Positions 18,158 to 27,193 of a stretch of DNA of 64,000 bases are shown one piece after another (within the stretch, counting starts at the first letter, position 1; every line of letters begins with the position of its first letter). The notes beneath the pieces are model-generated. The model ran no database searches. It was not told the origin of the DNA and saw nothing but the letters and a program-made list of their open reading frames with translations. The translations under genes were made by a program, and so were the position numbers. Source of the stretch: Chitinophaga alhagiae (GTDB lineage Bacteria > Bacteroidota > Bacteroidia > Chitinophagales > Chitinophagaceae); assembly GCF_003568665.1 (NCBI RefSeq), contig NZ_QXMH01000003.1, positions 248,001 through 312,000 of the forward strand. The letters are read 5' to 3'.

Positions 18158-18257
18158 CCGTCTCAAAAGTAATTTGACGGGCTTGAGAATCATGTAAACG
18201 AAAAATCTCTCCATCAGGCGCCCGAATAAGATCCGGTAAAAATTACTTTTGAGACGG
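18158..18257. repeat. MITE-like 100-bp element with 18-bp terminal inverted repeats
   Basis: CCGTCTCAAAAGTAATTT at 18158-18175 is repeated exactly in inverted form at 18240-18257, enclosing 64 nt without a coding frame. The termini resemble the ends of some insertion sequences (TCTCAAAAGT type). No target-site duplication is clear. It fills the space between two convergent genes (stops at 18147 and 18263), so as RNA it could also form a long hairpin that ends both transcripts. Confidence 0.55.
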
Positions 18258-18262
18258 CTCTT

Positions 18263-18751
18263 TTACTCCCTGTAAATACACCCCACCGCCACCAACGCCA
18301 TAGCCGCTACCGCGCAAAACGTACGCACGTTGTTAAAACTGTTCCATCTTGCTTCAAAGCCCGCGCGGTGCGCCGCTATTTCAGACAATGAAGCAGATTG
18401 TGTGTTGAATGTATTCAGCGCTTCATTCAGCGGCACATTCACTGCCATTGTTACCCCGAACACGCCGATGGCATACACTAGGGTGGCCGCCAGCAGGCAC
18501 CAGAAACGTACCGTTACGGGCTGCGAATATTGCAGGTAGGTACTCAGCGGCAACAACAACAGCGTACCCATAAAACCAAGGAAAAAAACAGGATTGAGAA
18601 TGGCCCGGTTAATATGCTGCATGGCGCGGATGTATTCCGCATCGGCCAGCCGCCCCAGCCCGGGGCTTACCGAGAATGAATAGGCGTAAAAAAGGCCCGC
18701 CATCAGGGCCGTGGTGATGGCTGTAACTGCAAGAACAATGTTGTTGAACAT
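18263..18751 (-). CDS. DUF1772 (anthrone oxygenase-like) membrane protein
   Basis: A 162-residue protein with four hydrophobic helices (about 5-25, 52-72, 83-105, 143-160). The AGLFYAYSFSVSPGLGRL segment, the MQHINRAILNPVFF segment, and a polar loop with RWNSFNNVRT before the last helix match the DUF1772/anthrone-oxygenase-like family, of which most bacterial members have no known function. It probably lies in the inner membrane. A -7 element (18780-18787) lies 28 nt upstream. It is convergent with the QorB-like gene across the inverted-repeat element. Confidence 0.82.
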   Translation of the reverse strand: MFNNIVLAVTAITTALMAGLFYAYSFSVSPGLGRLADAEYIRAMQHINRAILNPVFFLGFMGTLLLLPLSTYLQYSQPVTVRFWCLLAATLVYAIGVFGVTMAVNVPLNEALNTFNTQSASLSEIAAHRAGFEARWNSFNNVRTFCAVAAMALVAVGCIYRE

Positions 18752-18779
18752 ATAGCATCGTTTAAATGGTCAATAACAG

Positions 18780-18787
18780 CAAAACTA
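18780..18787 (-). promoter_or_regulatory. -7 promoter element of the DUF1772 gene
   Basis: Minus strand TAGTTTTG matches TAnnTTTG, 28 nt before the ATG at 18751. A TTTTG at 18804-18808 lies 16 nt further upstream, slightly closer than the usual 19-21 nt. Confidence 0.4.
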
Positions 18788-18828
18788 TGGCGGGAGCATA
18801 TGTCAAAATAGAATAAATCCGGCAGCAG

Positions 18829-19641
18829 TTACCGCAGGCCGGAAAAATTCTCCACCAGCTCTACCGCCTTCTTCTGGTACTGGTTGGGGGAAAGACCGGC
18901 AAACTCGCGGAAGGAGCGGATAAAGTGCGACTGGTCCGCATAATCGTTCAGGTAGGCAACATCGGACAGTTTCAGAAAATCGTTTTGCCGCAGCTGGTGA
19001 AGGGAGGCCTGGAAGCGGTTGATACGGGCAAACAGCTTGGGAGTAACGCCCACATATTGTTTGAACTTCCTCTCAAAACTTCTCTCAGACAATTGCAGCT
19101 GCTCCTGCAACTCCTTCAGGGACACGCTGCCTTTGGCCTGTACAATAAAATTAACCGCATGCTGTATAGCGCTGCTCTCAAAACAGTTGTTCTGCTGCAG
19201 CAGCAGGTATAAAAAATCGCTGAGGATGGCGATGCGGTGTTGGGAAGAAGGGGCTTCAGCCAGTTGTTCCACCAAAGGGTATTGTTGCCGCCGGGCAATC
19301 AGCTCAAGGTCCATACAGGTGTCTGTCAGTTCGCCGGCGTTGATGCCAAATACGGCGGGAAGGGCCTGGGGAAAGAAGAAGATGCCAATAGTATTGAAAG
19401 TCCCTTCAAGACTGATCTCCGCATAACGCGAGGCTGTGCCGTAGACGAACGCGGGGGGCAGGCGCTTGCTGTTCTGGTACATCACGCCTTTGTCCGGATG
19501 CTGGAAGATGAGGCCGGGGCAGCCGTCTGCAATGGCTTTGAAAGAGCCGGTGGGGATTGCCTCTCCCGCTCCTTCGAACACCCAGAAGTACCGGATATGG
19601 TTTTTCAATGTATCTGGCGGAGGTATTTGCCTCAGTTTCAT
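18829..19641 (-). CDS. AraC-family transcriptional regulator
   Basis: A 270-residue regulator. The N-terminal 130 residues (ILRYFWVFEG-like start, GLIFQHPDKG, FGINAGELTD) form the sensor half common to Bacteroidota AraC proteins; the C-terminal 100 residues carry two helix-turn-helix units, VSLKELQEQLQLSERSFERK followed by YVGVTPKLFARINRFQ, and LSDVAYLNDYADQSHFIRSF with the family signature GLSPNQYQK. The target is unknown; the adjacent DUF1772 gene on the same strand (77 nt downstream) is the simplest candidate. A -7 element lies at 19660-19667. Confidence 0.9.
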   Translation of the reverse strand: MKLRQIPPPDTLKNHIRYFWVFEGAGEAIPTGSFKAIADGCPGLIFQHPDKGVMYQNSKRLPPAFVYGTASRYAEISLEGTFNTIGIFFFPQALPAVFGINAGELTDTCMDLELIARRQQYPLVEQLAEAPSSQHRIAILSDFLYLLLQQNNCFESSAIQHAVNFIVQAKGSVSLKELQEQLQLSERSFERKFKQYVGVTPKLFARINRFQASLHQLRQNDFLKLSDVAYLNDYADQSHFIRSFREFAGLSPNQYQKKAVELVENFSGLR

Positions 19642-19659
19642 TTTCCTTGATTAGTATAA

Positions 19660-19667
19660 CAAATATA
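19660..19667 (-). promoter_or_regulatory. -7 promoter element of the araC-type gene
   Basis: Minus strand TATATTTG is a perfect TAnnTTTG match, 18 nt before the ATG at 19641 and inside the 52-nt gap after the giant operon. It would let the regulator be transcribed independently of that operon. No -33 TTG is visible. Confidence 0.4.
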
Positions 19668-19693
19668 CCGGGAAAATGTCAGTATTGAAAGTA

Positions 19694-21568
19694 TTACTTC
19701 TTCACGTTCACCGCCTGGTCAAATGCCAGGTGGCTGGCGCCTTCTCCCCTGCCGGTCTGTTTTCGTATGCCCAGCCACGTTACCACCTTGCCGTTGTACC
19801 ACCGGGTACGCTGGTATGATTCCATAACAAAGGTACCAGCCCTCGTTACTTCTTCTTCATTCACAAAGTAAGTAGCGGCGGGCGTAGCGTCCAGGCCTTC
19901 GCGGAGCAGCGAGGTGCGCGGCTCGGTTTTCTCCGGCTTGTCGGGATTGCCGTTGAGGATGCGCGGCATGGCGGCCCGTTGCAGCCTGATGGCGCGGATG
20001 CTGTTTTCCATGCGGGCGGGAATGAAGGGTATCCAGTTTTCAGGCACCGTGTTCATCACTTCGTACCGCAGGTCTGCCTTGTACTCCGGCGGCGCCGGCG
20101 GGATAACGGTACCGTTGCCTATCTGCTTGTCCAGTATCTGCTGGTAGCGGGCCTTCAGCTCACGCGCGGCCTCGCTGCCGTGCTTGCCATTACCGGTGGC
20201 CAGCGGTATAGTGCTTTCAATGCCCCATACCATGTTGGCCATTTCATCGCGGATGAGGTGAATTTCTTCCAGCGGTTTGCCTTCCTGTATCTTTGAAACG
20301 GTGGGCAGCACCAGCAGGCCGGTATCTGTTTGCTCGCCCATGTTGCCTTTGGTGTTGAGCGTGAACATGCTCCATTTGTTCCAGGCATCATCCAGCCCCT
20401 TGCCAGCAGGCTCTACCCACAGCCGCTCCCCGAAAACGTTGGTAACAGACAGCCCTTTTACGGTGGCAACGCTGCCAGCGGGCAGGGTAACGGGCACCAG
20501 GAACCAGTCGTTCGCATACAGCAATGCAAATTCAATAAAAAGCAGTTTGCCGATGTCCCGGGTGCTGGGCTTGATATTGCCGAAGTTGGTGCGGCCGTCT
20601 TCAAACGTCCACCAGCGGGTATTGGGCATGCCGTCAAAGTTGACGGGCACGGGAATAAAGCTGAGTTTCAGCGGGTCCTCAATGCCCGAGGGCGGCGGCG
20701 TGCCGGTGTCTGGCAGGTGCTGGCGGGCGGGGTCTATATCAAGATTGTACCAGTCCAGGTGGCCCTGGTAGTATTCATCCGCCGTCATCACCTTTTCCTG
20801 TCCCTCCACGGGCGCGGAGCAGGCAAACTGGTATTCCAGCTGCTGCGGTTTCCACGCATCGTTTTCCGTAGCGCCGGGCTGGTAAAACAGTTTCTCGAAC
20901 CATGCGGTGAAACGTTCCCCTTTGGCATCCGCCTCGGCGGCCTGGGCAGGCGTTAAAACGGCTATACTGTCAGCCGCTTTGCCTCCCGGCGTTTTAAGAT
21001 GGGCATACAGCGCGCCGCCGTCCATGCAGCGGCCGGCTACGGCGTTGAACTGCTGCCACGCCTCCTTGTGAGCGGTGATGTGCGCATCTTCTTTTTTGTC
21101 TGCATCCGGCAGCGTAATGCTGTACTGCGCGATGTATGCATCAGCTACCGCATTGCCCATGCCTTGTATCATTTTCAGCCAGTGGCGGCCCATCAGCAAA
21201 CGCATATTGAGCGATACGGCAGCCGTGCCAATGGTGAAGGGGATGGCGCGTTTTTCCACTTTCGCTTCCAGCGGCACACTTTCATCAAACACTTCCACAC
21301 CGTGACTGCCGGGCACATATTTGGTGAGCTTCGTTTTGGCCATGTACATGCGCGAGAACACGGGCGATCCGGCATCATCTCCCAGGAACTCCCCCATCTG
21401 CCATTGTTTGCTGAGCATCCAGAGCGCGTCTCTCACTTCGGCCTTCAGCGCACGGTCAAAATTATTAGTGCGCGGGCGCGCTTCCAGCCGGTTCCACATA
21501 GTGATGCCCACCAGGCTTTTGGCGGTCAGCTCTGTGGTGATGTTCTCGATGGCTACGTATTTGTTCAT
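19694..21568 (-). CDS. Giant-operon protein 5 (624 aa), function unknown
   Basis: A 624-residue protein without signal peptide or membrane helix. The N-terminal segment (about 26-62) has a tryptophan- and arginine-rich signature, WNRLEARPRT followed by ALWMLSKQWQMGEF, and the C-terminus has QRTRWYNGKV, TWLGIRK and GRGEGASHLAFD (about 588-618). These look like strongly constrained motifs of a conserved uncharacterised family, although I could not search. The middle contains FIPVPVNFDGMPNTRWWTFED, split here by a short variable stretch. It is the last gene of the five-gene operon and overlaps the 1868-residue gene by 4 bp, so the two products are likely made in a fixed ratio. Residue composition and codon use look like those of neighbouring genes. 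Confidence 0.75.
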   Translation of the reverse strand: MNKYVAIENITTELTAKSLVGITMWNRLEARPRTNNFDRALKAEVRDALWMLSKQWQMGEFLGDDAGSPVFSRMYMAKTKLTKYVPGSHGVEVFDESVPLEAKVEKRAIPFTIGTAAVSLNMRLLMGRHWLKMIQGMGNAVADAYIAQYSITLPDADKKEDAHITAHKEAWQQFNAVAGRCMDGGALYAHLKTPGGKAADSIAVLTPAQAAEADAKGERFTAWFEKLFYQPGATENDAWKPQQLEYQFACSAPVEGQEKVMTADEYYQGHLDWYNLDIDPARQHLPDTGTPPPSGIEDPLKLSFIPVPVNFDGMPNTRWWTFEDGRTNFGNIKPSTRDIGKLLFIEFALLYANDWFLVPVTLPAGSVATVKGLSVTNVFGERLWVEPAGKGLDDAWNKWSMFTLNTKGNMGEQTDTGLLVLPTVSKIQEGKPLEEIHLIRDEMANMVWGIESTIPLATGNGKHGSEAARELKARYQQILDKQIGNGTVIPPAPPEYKADLRYEVMNTVPENWIPFIPARMENSIRAIRLQRAAMPRILNGNPDKPEKTEPRTSLLREGLDATPAATYFVNEEEVTRAGTFVMESYQRTRWYNGKVVTWLGIRKQTGRGEGASHLAFDQAVNVKK

Positions 21569-24500
21569 TGCCCCTGGTTTAATAAGATCTCGTGAATGTT
21601 GTTATTGAAAGCAAGGTTAAGCGAAACAGACAGCGGGTATACCGTCATGGAAGACACAATGGCCGGCAGGAACCGGGCATAGCTGGTTGTATCTGCCTGC
21701 GCAGGCTCTACTGCGCGTTTTTTGGCTGCGTTCAATGTTTCGTTCACCGTGTTCAGCAGATCATCCCACTGCCATTGCCCGGTAAATTCCGTGGGCAGGG
21801 CCAGCAGAATGGCCTGTGGCGGCTCCGCATTCGGCCGGTCGTAATGGAAGGCCACCCCCGCCGTTTCATCTTTGGAAGGAATTATTTCTGTCCATTCATC
21901 CAGCAGCAGGCCGCATTGCCGCGCGTTGCGGTCAAAGGGCGTGGAATAGTGGGCGGTGTATAACAGGCGGTCTGTATCAATGCTATAGTCTGCCGGGTAC
22001 TCCAGCGCCAGCCAGCTATCATCAGCCTGGTAGGGCAACTGGACGGGATGCAGCTCGGGAGCGGTTTTCCCGAAGGCCGGGCTCAGCAGCACCATGTTTT
22101 CCCAGTGATGCAGTTTTTCCCGCACGCGGGCAATGCCGTACAGCCAGTCATCTTCCGGGAACTCTGACAATATGCCGCCGTCCGCGCCGGGCGTAGTCAG
22201 ATAACCTAGCAATTGCCCTTTAGCAGCTACCGCATTGTTCCATTCCGCACCGGCAGCGGCGGTAATGCCAAATTCAGGCACTATTTTAAAATCTTCGTGG
22301 AACAGCTGTATGGCCACATCCGCTACCAGTTTTACTTTCTTTTTGTTGTCCGTAACAGCGGGCACTTCGGCCAGCAGGGCATCTGCGGCGGCAATGCGTT
22401 TAGTGAGCCCGGCTGCCAGCGCTTTGGCGGCGGCCAGTATTTCTCCGGCCAGTACAATGAACTGGTTTTCCACATCAGCCAGCTCAAATGCTTCCGCATC
22501 AAACTGATCAATGGGGAGTTTGGCTTTTACTTCATTGAGGAGGGCCAGCAAAGTGGAGGCGGCGGTAGCCTGTACCGATTTGAGGTCGTTTAACCGGGCC
22601 TCAAAAGCCGGGCGCACCGCGGTTTGCAGCGCATTCAGGTAATCTGCCGGTGTAGCGGGCAGCGTGGTGCGCACAATGGTAGACAGCTGCAGCTCGGCAT
22701 CCTGCAGGAAACGCATTCTTTCTTCATCTGTTGCTGTACCGGGCAGGGCCGCGTAATCTACCAGCAGGGCATCAAATGCCGCCAGTTTGCCGTCCCACTT
22801 GGTGGTGAGCGCTGCGGTTTTGTTGAGCAGCTGAAGGAATACTTCCTTACGCCGCGTGTAGATAAAGCCATAACCCGCTTCCGTGAGACCGGCTTTGGCC
22901 AGTGCCGAAAAAACGGGCAGGGCGGGTTGTATAAAAGATGCGTCCAGCGCGTTGATCACGGCGGCCACGTTGGCGGGCAGGGAAAGGTCTGCCGCCATCA
23001 GCGGTTCTACGGAAGTCACATAGGGCGTGAGGTCATTGTCCAGCTGCTGCTGCAATTCATTGCGCGCGGCCTGCAGGCGGGCCAGGTTATTGTCTGCGAA
23101 CACTGCGTTGTCTTCTCCCGCCCTGGCATCAATGGCTATGCTCACATCATTGGGCGTAAGGGGGCGGGAACGCAGCAGCAGGGCGCGCAGGCTGTTGAAC
23201 AGTGGCGCCAGCTCAAAGAAGCTGTACTTGCCGGCTGCCTGTTTCATGTAGTTGATGCTGATGGCAACATCCGGCCGCACGCCGCCTTTATCCATCACGT
23301 ATTTCAGCAACCGGTCATCAATTTCCCGGAGGGCCTGATCGCTGTCCGTATTGATCATGTAGAGCAGGTCAAGCGGCTGCAAACCCAGTGTGGCGGCAGA
23401 CACTTCCTCGTCTGCCACGGCGCCGTAGCTCACAAAACAAACAACATCCGCCGGGGCGGGCGTTACTGTTTGCAGCCACTCGTTCATAGCCGGCTCCGCT
23501 TTTGCGCGGGGCGTATGGGCGGGGTTGGAAGGCAAGCCGGGCCTGAAGTGCAGGCCTACGCGATGTGTCAGGTTGATGCCGCTGCGTGGGGTTTGCACCA
23601 CTTCCGGTATGGGCGGGAAGTTGGCATCACTGAACGTATCCAGCGTGGCGTTGGAGCGCTCGTAGTTAGCCAGCACCGCCTGGTACACGCTTTCCGAAAT
23701 GGCCAGGTCTCCCACGGCATCGTTGATGTCCATGATCTTGACCACTTCTTTGGTGATGGCCGTACCCTGCGCGGCGTTCTCCAGCGGCGGCAATGTTTTG
23801 CCGAAGGGGTACGCGGTGTTGCCGGTCTGCGTAACATGGTTCACCAGTGCCAGCCCGTCTATCACGTTGCGGGCCTCTATGGCTTCCACTTCGTCTCCCT
23901 CACCGTCATTCAGCTTTGTATCTTTTACCTTGTTGATGACAAGCGGAAATGCCTTGCGCAGCTGGTAGATAAAATAATCCAGCTCCACGCCGGGATACCC
24001 TTCATGCAAGCCACGTTCCAGGTAATACCCCAGCAGCGCGCCCATAGACTGGCCGCCGCGGATGCCTTCTATCATGGAAAGGGCCTTGCGCACCCTTTCA
24101 GAGGAAAGGTTGACGCGCAGCGACTCGGGATTCTTGTTAGCCGTGTACGCGTTGCGGAGCACAGAAGCCGCCACCGCATGGTCCAGTGAGGGCGCGGTGA
24201 TGTAGCCGCCATTGGTGTTGTCTCGCTCCAGCGGAATGGGCTGCCCGTCTATGAACATCTTTTTCAGTTCCGGGGCTTCCAGTTGCACGGGGGTAAGCAC
24301 TTTATTTTCAGACTTCACTTCTTCCACCCAGCCAAAGGCCCCGATGTAGATGCCTTGTCTAAAATCTTCTTCGTTATCACTCACCCGCTGCCGCATCAGG
24401 GACAGCTGGTAGTGCAGTATGCCTGACTGCCAGGCATCCAGCCGGTAAGAGCAGCAATCTATATGTTCCGCAAATATCCTTTCCAGCCGCGCCGTGGGCA

Positions 24501-27171
24501 AGTCCTTCAGTTTTTCGAGCGCCTCCAGTTGTTCTTTCATGTACTGGCTGGCCACTTCGGTTTTGATGATCTTGGGAATGTAATCACCAATGTACTGGTC
24601 TGCGTTGCCGGTAATGGCGGCCTGCCGGGAGTAGAGGTAATTCCAGCGGCTCTCGCTTGTTTTCTGCTGCTGGGCAATGTGCAGGAAGGCGGGCTCTATT
24701 TTGGCGGCCCTCACCTGCTCGCTGGTGAGCAGGGCGGCCTTCTGGTAGAGGCGCAGGCTGACCTCCACATAACTCAGGTCCAGCGCATGGTGCAGCATGA
24801 GGTACAACAGGGCGTTGGGTATTTTACCGTCAATAAAACCCTGCTGTTTGCGCAAAGCATCGTGCGATGTGTTGACGGCATTGATCAGCCATTGTATATA
24901 GTTGTTGTTGTCTGTGGTGTAGTGGCGGATGAGGGCCGATTCGGAAAGGGGCCTGTCATCAATGAGGGGGCCTTTCAACTGGTTCTGGCTCTGGAAGAAA
25001 AACTTCTCCAGTATTTCCGGCACCTCGGTTTCCGCATACCCGAATTTCTGCAGCAGGTCCATGCCGCTTTTCACGTACCCACCAGTCAGGAACAGCGCCA
25101 GCAGGGCGCCGCCCAGCCCCATCAGGTTGAAGCGGTTAAAAATATCCTGCTTGCTTTCCGCGGTGCGCTGGTAGTATTCTACAGAGGCGGGGTTGAGGCC
25201 CAGCGCGTCCAGCAATACCTGGTGGCCGTCTCCTCCCGCTTTGCCAACATGAGATACTTTGCTGACCAGCGTTTGCCATTCCTTGTCTGTTTCCCTGAGA
25301 ATGTTGTAGAGTTTGAACAGATAGCTGCCGCCTGCGGCCATATTGATGTTGGCGGCTGCCACATCCAGGTGCGTGGCATCCGGCTGACGCCTGAGCCATT
25401 TGATATTGGCAAAACCGGTAGCGGGCAGGATGCCGTAAGGCTGGCGACCAATTTTCAGCGCGGGTATCTGCCCGCGGCCTGATACAAAATGGTTGAAGAA
25501 GTTGCGGGTGAAGGTAATATCGTTATCACTGAACACAGGCTGCATGAGCGTTTCCATCATATACCCCATGGTAGCGGGCCAGAGGGCCGTATTCATCATG
25601 CGGCCTTCTGCTGTGTCTGCCTGGTCTGCGTTGGAAATTTTGTTGACGGCATTGTAGCTGATGCCCAAACTTTCCGCCAGCCACTGGCCGTCTTTTTTAT
25701 CTATCCAGTTATCAGCAGGTTCAAACAGTTTTCCCTTTTTGAGGAGGTTAAAACTCTCATCCGCGTCATCAAGACCTTGATGCCCGGCGCTGTCTGACTC
25801 CGTGTTGTTGGTAGGCGTGCCCTGCGGGATAATGGCAATGCCCTTGCGGCTTCTGCGGTGGTGTTCCAGCAGGGTTTCTACCATTTCTTTCGCCTTGTAC
25901 TCATCCGCGCTTAGCCGCACGCCCAGCACTACTATGCGTGTAAAGCCCCGGGCGGCCTGCGTGGCAGAGAGAGGCACTTTCAGCCCCAGCCCGTTTTGCA
26001 CGGCCACGTTGAAATCTACCATCCACTGCAACTCTTCCGGCATGATGATCTCCCCGTTCTCATCTTGCGAAAACTGTTCCTCTTCGCTGGCGCCGGGATC
26101 TGGCGCTACATACAGCGGGGAAGGGATGTGGTTGCCCAACTGCTCAAAAGCTACTTCGCTGCCCTGGTAGCCCGTTACCACAAAACGTTCCGGCAGCATG
26201 TTCACGAACGGCGCCTGTGACCAGGACTGCGCTTTGGTGGGAATGCTCTCCGGCGCGGGTAGCTGCAAAAACGCCAGGGATACCTGCACGTCTGCCTTCG
26301 TGTTGGGAACAGGCGGCACCGCGCTCATGTTGAAAGGCGTATATTGTTCACGGAGGGCCTGCGCATTGGCCTCACCGCCCGCATCTGTTACCAGCGTGCT
26401 CCAGGCCTGCTGTTCCTTTGCCGCATCACCCATTACCCGCCACACCTCCTGCCAGTATTTCACCAATGCATCTTTTTCCGGCTGCGCGGGCTGGCCGGCG
26501 GCCGTTACCACCAGCACCACATCTTCCGCCTTTGCCTTCACGGGCGCGTCTGCGGGGTTTTGCGGCACGTATTGTTCCAGTATGTGAAAGGCGCGGCCGG
26601 AGCCATGGTTGCTCACCAGCGTGCGCCAGGCGCCACGCTCCTGGTCTTCGTTACCCGCGGCCTCCCATTGTTTCTGCCAGTAGAAAACGGCGTTCTTCAC
26701 TTCCGTTTCGGAAAGGGTTTCTTCAAAGGTATCTACCAGCGCATCGTCCGGGTAGATCCTGATCCATAGCTCATCTTTCACCGCGTTATCTTCCCTTACC
26801 TTCTTGAAACGCGTCTCTATCCGCACCGGGAACAGCAGCAGGGGAAGAGCATCGTTCAGATTGTGCAATTGCTGGCGCGGGTCTGACAGTTTGATAAAAT
26901 CTTTGTACAACCCGGCGCTCGCCCCCCTGGCGCCGGCCAGTTGCTCCTTTTGCTGGTTGAAGGCTGCAAGGGCCTCTTTCTCCGCCGCCTTCAGCTTGTT
27001 CAGCTCGGCTACGTAATCATCGCTGTTGTCATTCACCTTTCTTTCCAGCGCTTCCCTTTGCTTCCTGATCCTGTTCAGACGCTCGCGGCTCTGCGAAAAT
27101 CCGGCCTGACTGGCAGACTGGCTGCCGCGGGCCTCTTCAAGCTGTTGTATGGTTTCTTTGAAACTGGGCAT
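21565..27171 (-). CDS. Giant-operon protein 4 (1868 aa), function unknown
   Basis: An 1868-residue protein, one of the largest in the window, with no signal peptide. Residues 1-90 are a charged heptad-like coiled coil. LLLFPVRIETRF (111-122) followed by ELWIRIYPDD begins the folded part. Residues about 163-205 and 238-281 are an internal duplication (WQKQWEAAGN/AWRTLVSN against WQEVWRVMGD/AWSTLVTD). The centre is mostly alpha-helical; residues about 1380-1600 are again rich in coiled-coil-like helices. Near the C-terminus a block containing LLLDEWTEIIPS, GVAFHYDRPNAEPPQ and ILLALPT looks highly constrained. No catalytic motif was recognised. It begins 22 nt after the 1121-residue gene and overlaps the last gene by 4 bp. 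A structural or scaffold role is an inference from size and layout. Confidence 0.75.
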   Translation of the reverse strand: MPSFKETIQQLEEARGSQSASQAGFSQSRERLNRIRKQREALERKVNDNSDDYVAELNKLKAAEKEALAAFNQQKEQLAGARGASAGLYKDFIKLSDPRQQLHNLNDALPLLLFPVRIETRFKKVREDNAVKDELWIRIYPDDALVDTFEETLSETEVKNAVFYWQKQWEAAGNEDQERGAWRTLVSNHGSGRAFHILEQYVPQNPADAPVKAKAEDVVLVVTAAGQPAQPEKDALVKYWQEVWRVMGDAAKEQQAWSTLVTDAGGEANAQALREQYTPFNMSAVPPVPNTKADVQVSLAFLQLPAPESIPTKAQSWSQAPFVNMLPERFVVTGYQGSEVAFEQLGNHIPSPLYVAPDPGASEEEQFSQDENGEIIMPEELQWMVDFNVAVQNGLGLKVPLSATQAARGFTRIVVLGVRLSADEYKAKEMVETLLEHHRRSRKGIAIIPQGTPTNNTESDSAGHQGLDDADESFNLLKKGKLFEPADNWIDKKDGQWLAESLGISYNAVNKISNADQADTAEGRMMNTALWPATMGYMMETLMQPVFSDNDITFTRNFFNHFVSGRGQIPALKIGRQPYGILPATGFANIKWLRRQPDATHLDVAAANINMAAGGSYLFKLYNILRETDKEWQTLVSKVSHVGKAGGDGHQVLLDALGLNPASVEYYQRTAESKQDIFNRFNLMGLGGALLALFLTGGYVKSGMDLLQKFGYAETEVPEILEKFFFQSQNQLKGPLIDDRPLSESALIRHYTTDNNNYIQWLINAVNTSHDALRKQQGFIDGKIPNALLYLMLHHALDLSYVEVSLRLYQKAALLTSEQVRAAKIEPAFLHIAQQQKTSESRWNYLYSRQAAITGNADQYIGDYIPKIIKTEVASQYMKEQLEALEKLKDLPTARLERIFAEHIDCCSYRLDAWQSGILHYQLSLMRQRVSDNEEDFRQGIYIGAFGWVEEVKSENKVLTPVQLEAPELKKMFIDGQPIPLERDNTNGGYITAPSLDHAVAASVLRNAYTANKNPESLRVNLSSERVRKALSMIEGIRGGQSMGALLGYYLERGLHEGYPGVELDYFIYQLRKAFPLVINKVKDTKLNDGEGDEVEAIEARNVIDGLALVNHVTQTGNTAYPFGKTLPPLENAAQGTAITKEVVKIMDINDAVGDLAISESVYQAVLANYERSNATLDTFSDANFPPIPEVVQTPRSGINLTHRVGLHFRPGLPSNPAHTPRAKAEPAMNEWLQTVTPAPADVVCFVSYGAVADEEVSAATLGLQPLDLLYMINTDSDQALREIDDRLLKYVMDKGGVRPDVAISINYMKQAAGKYSFFELAPLFNSLRALLLRSRPLTPNDVSIAIDARAGEDNAVFADNNLARLQAARNELQQQLDNDLTPYVTSVEPLMAADLSLPANVAAVINALDASFIQPALPVFSALAKAGLTEAGYGFIYTRRKEVFLQLLNKTAALTTKWDGKLAAFDALLVDYAALPGTATDEERMRFLQDAELQLSTIVRTTLPATPADYLNALQTAVRPAFEARLNDLKSVQATAASTLLALLNEVKAKLPIDQFDAEAFELADVENQFIVLAGEILAAAKALAAGLTKRIAAADALLAEVPAVTDNKKKVKLVADVAIQLFHEDFKIVPEFGITAAAGAEWNNAVAAKGQLLGYLTTPGADGGILSEFPEDDWLYGIARVREKLHHWENMVLLSPAFGKTAPELHPVQLPYQADDSWLALEYPADYSIDTDRLLYTAHYSTPFDRNARQCGLLLDEWTEIIPSKDETAGVAFHYDRPNAEPPQAILLALPTEFTGQWQWDDLLNTVNETLNAAKKRAVEPAQADTTSYARFLPAIVSSMTVYPLSVSLNLAFNNNIHEILLNQGQ

Positions 27172-27193
27172 GTCTTTCAGTTAAAGATGAATA

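Noticed and set aside
22624..24189. 521-codon plus-strand frame opposite the 1868-residue gene
   Set aside because: It is antisense to a gene with strong protein motifs, rich in His/Gln/Arg as expected for a shadow frame in GC-rich DNA, and has no recognisable domain or promoter.
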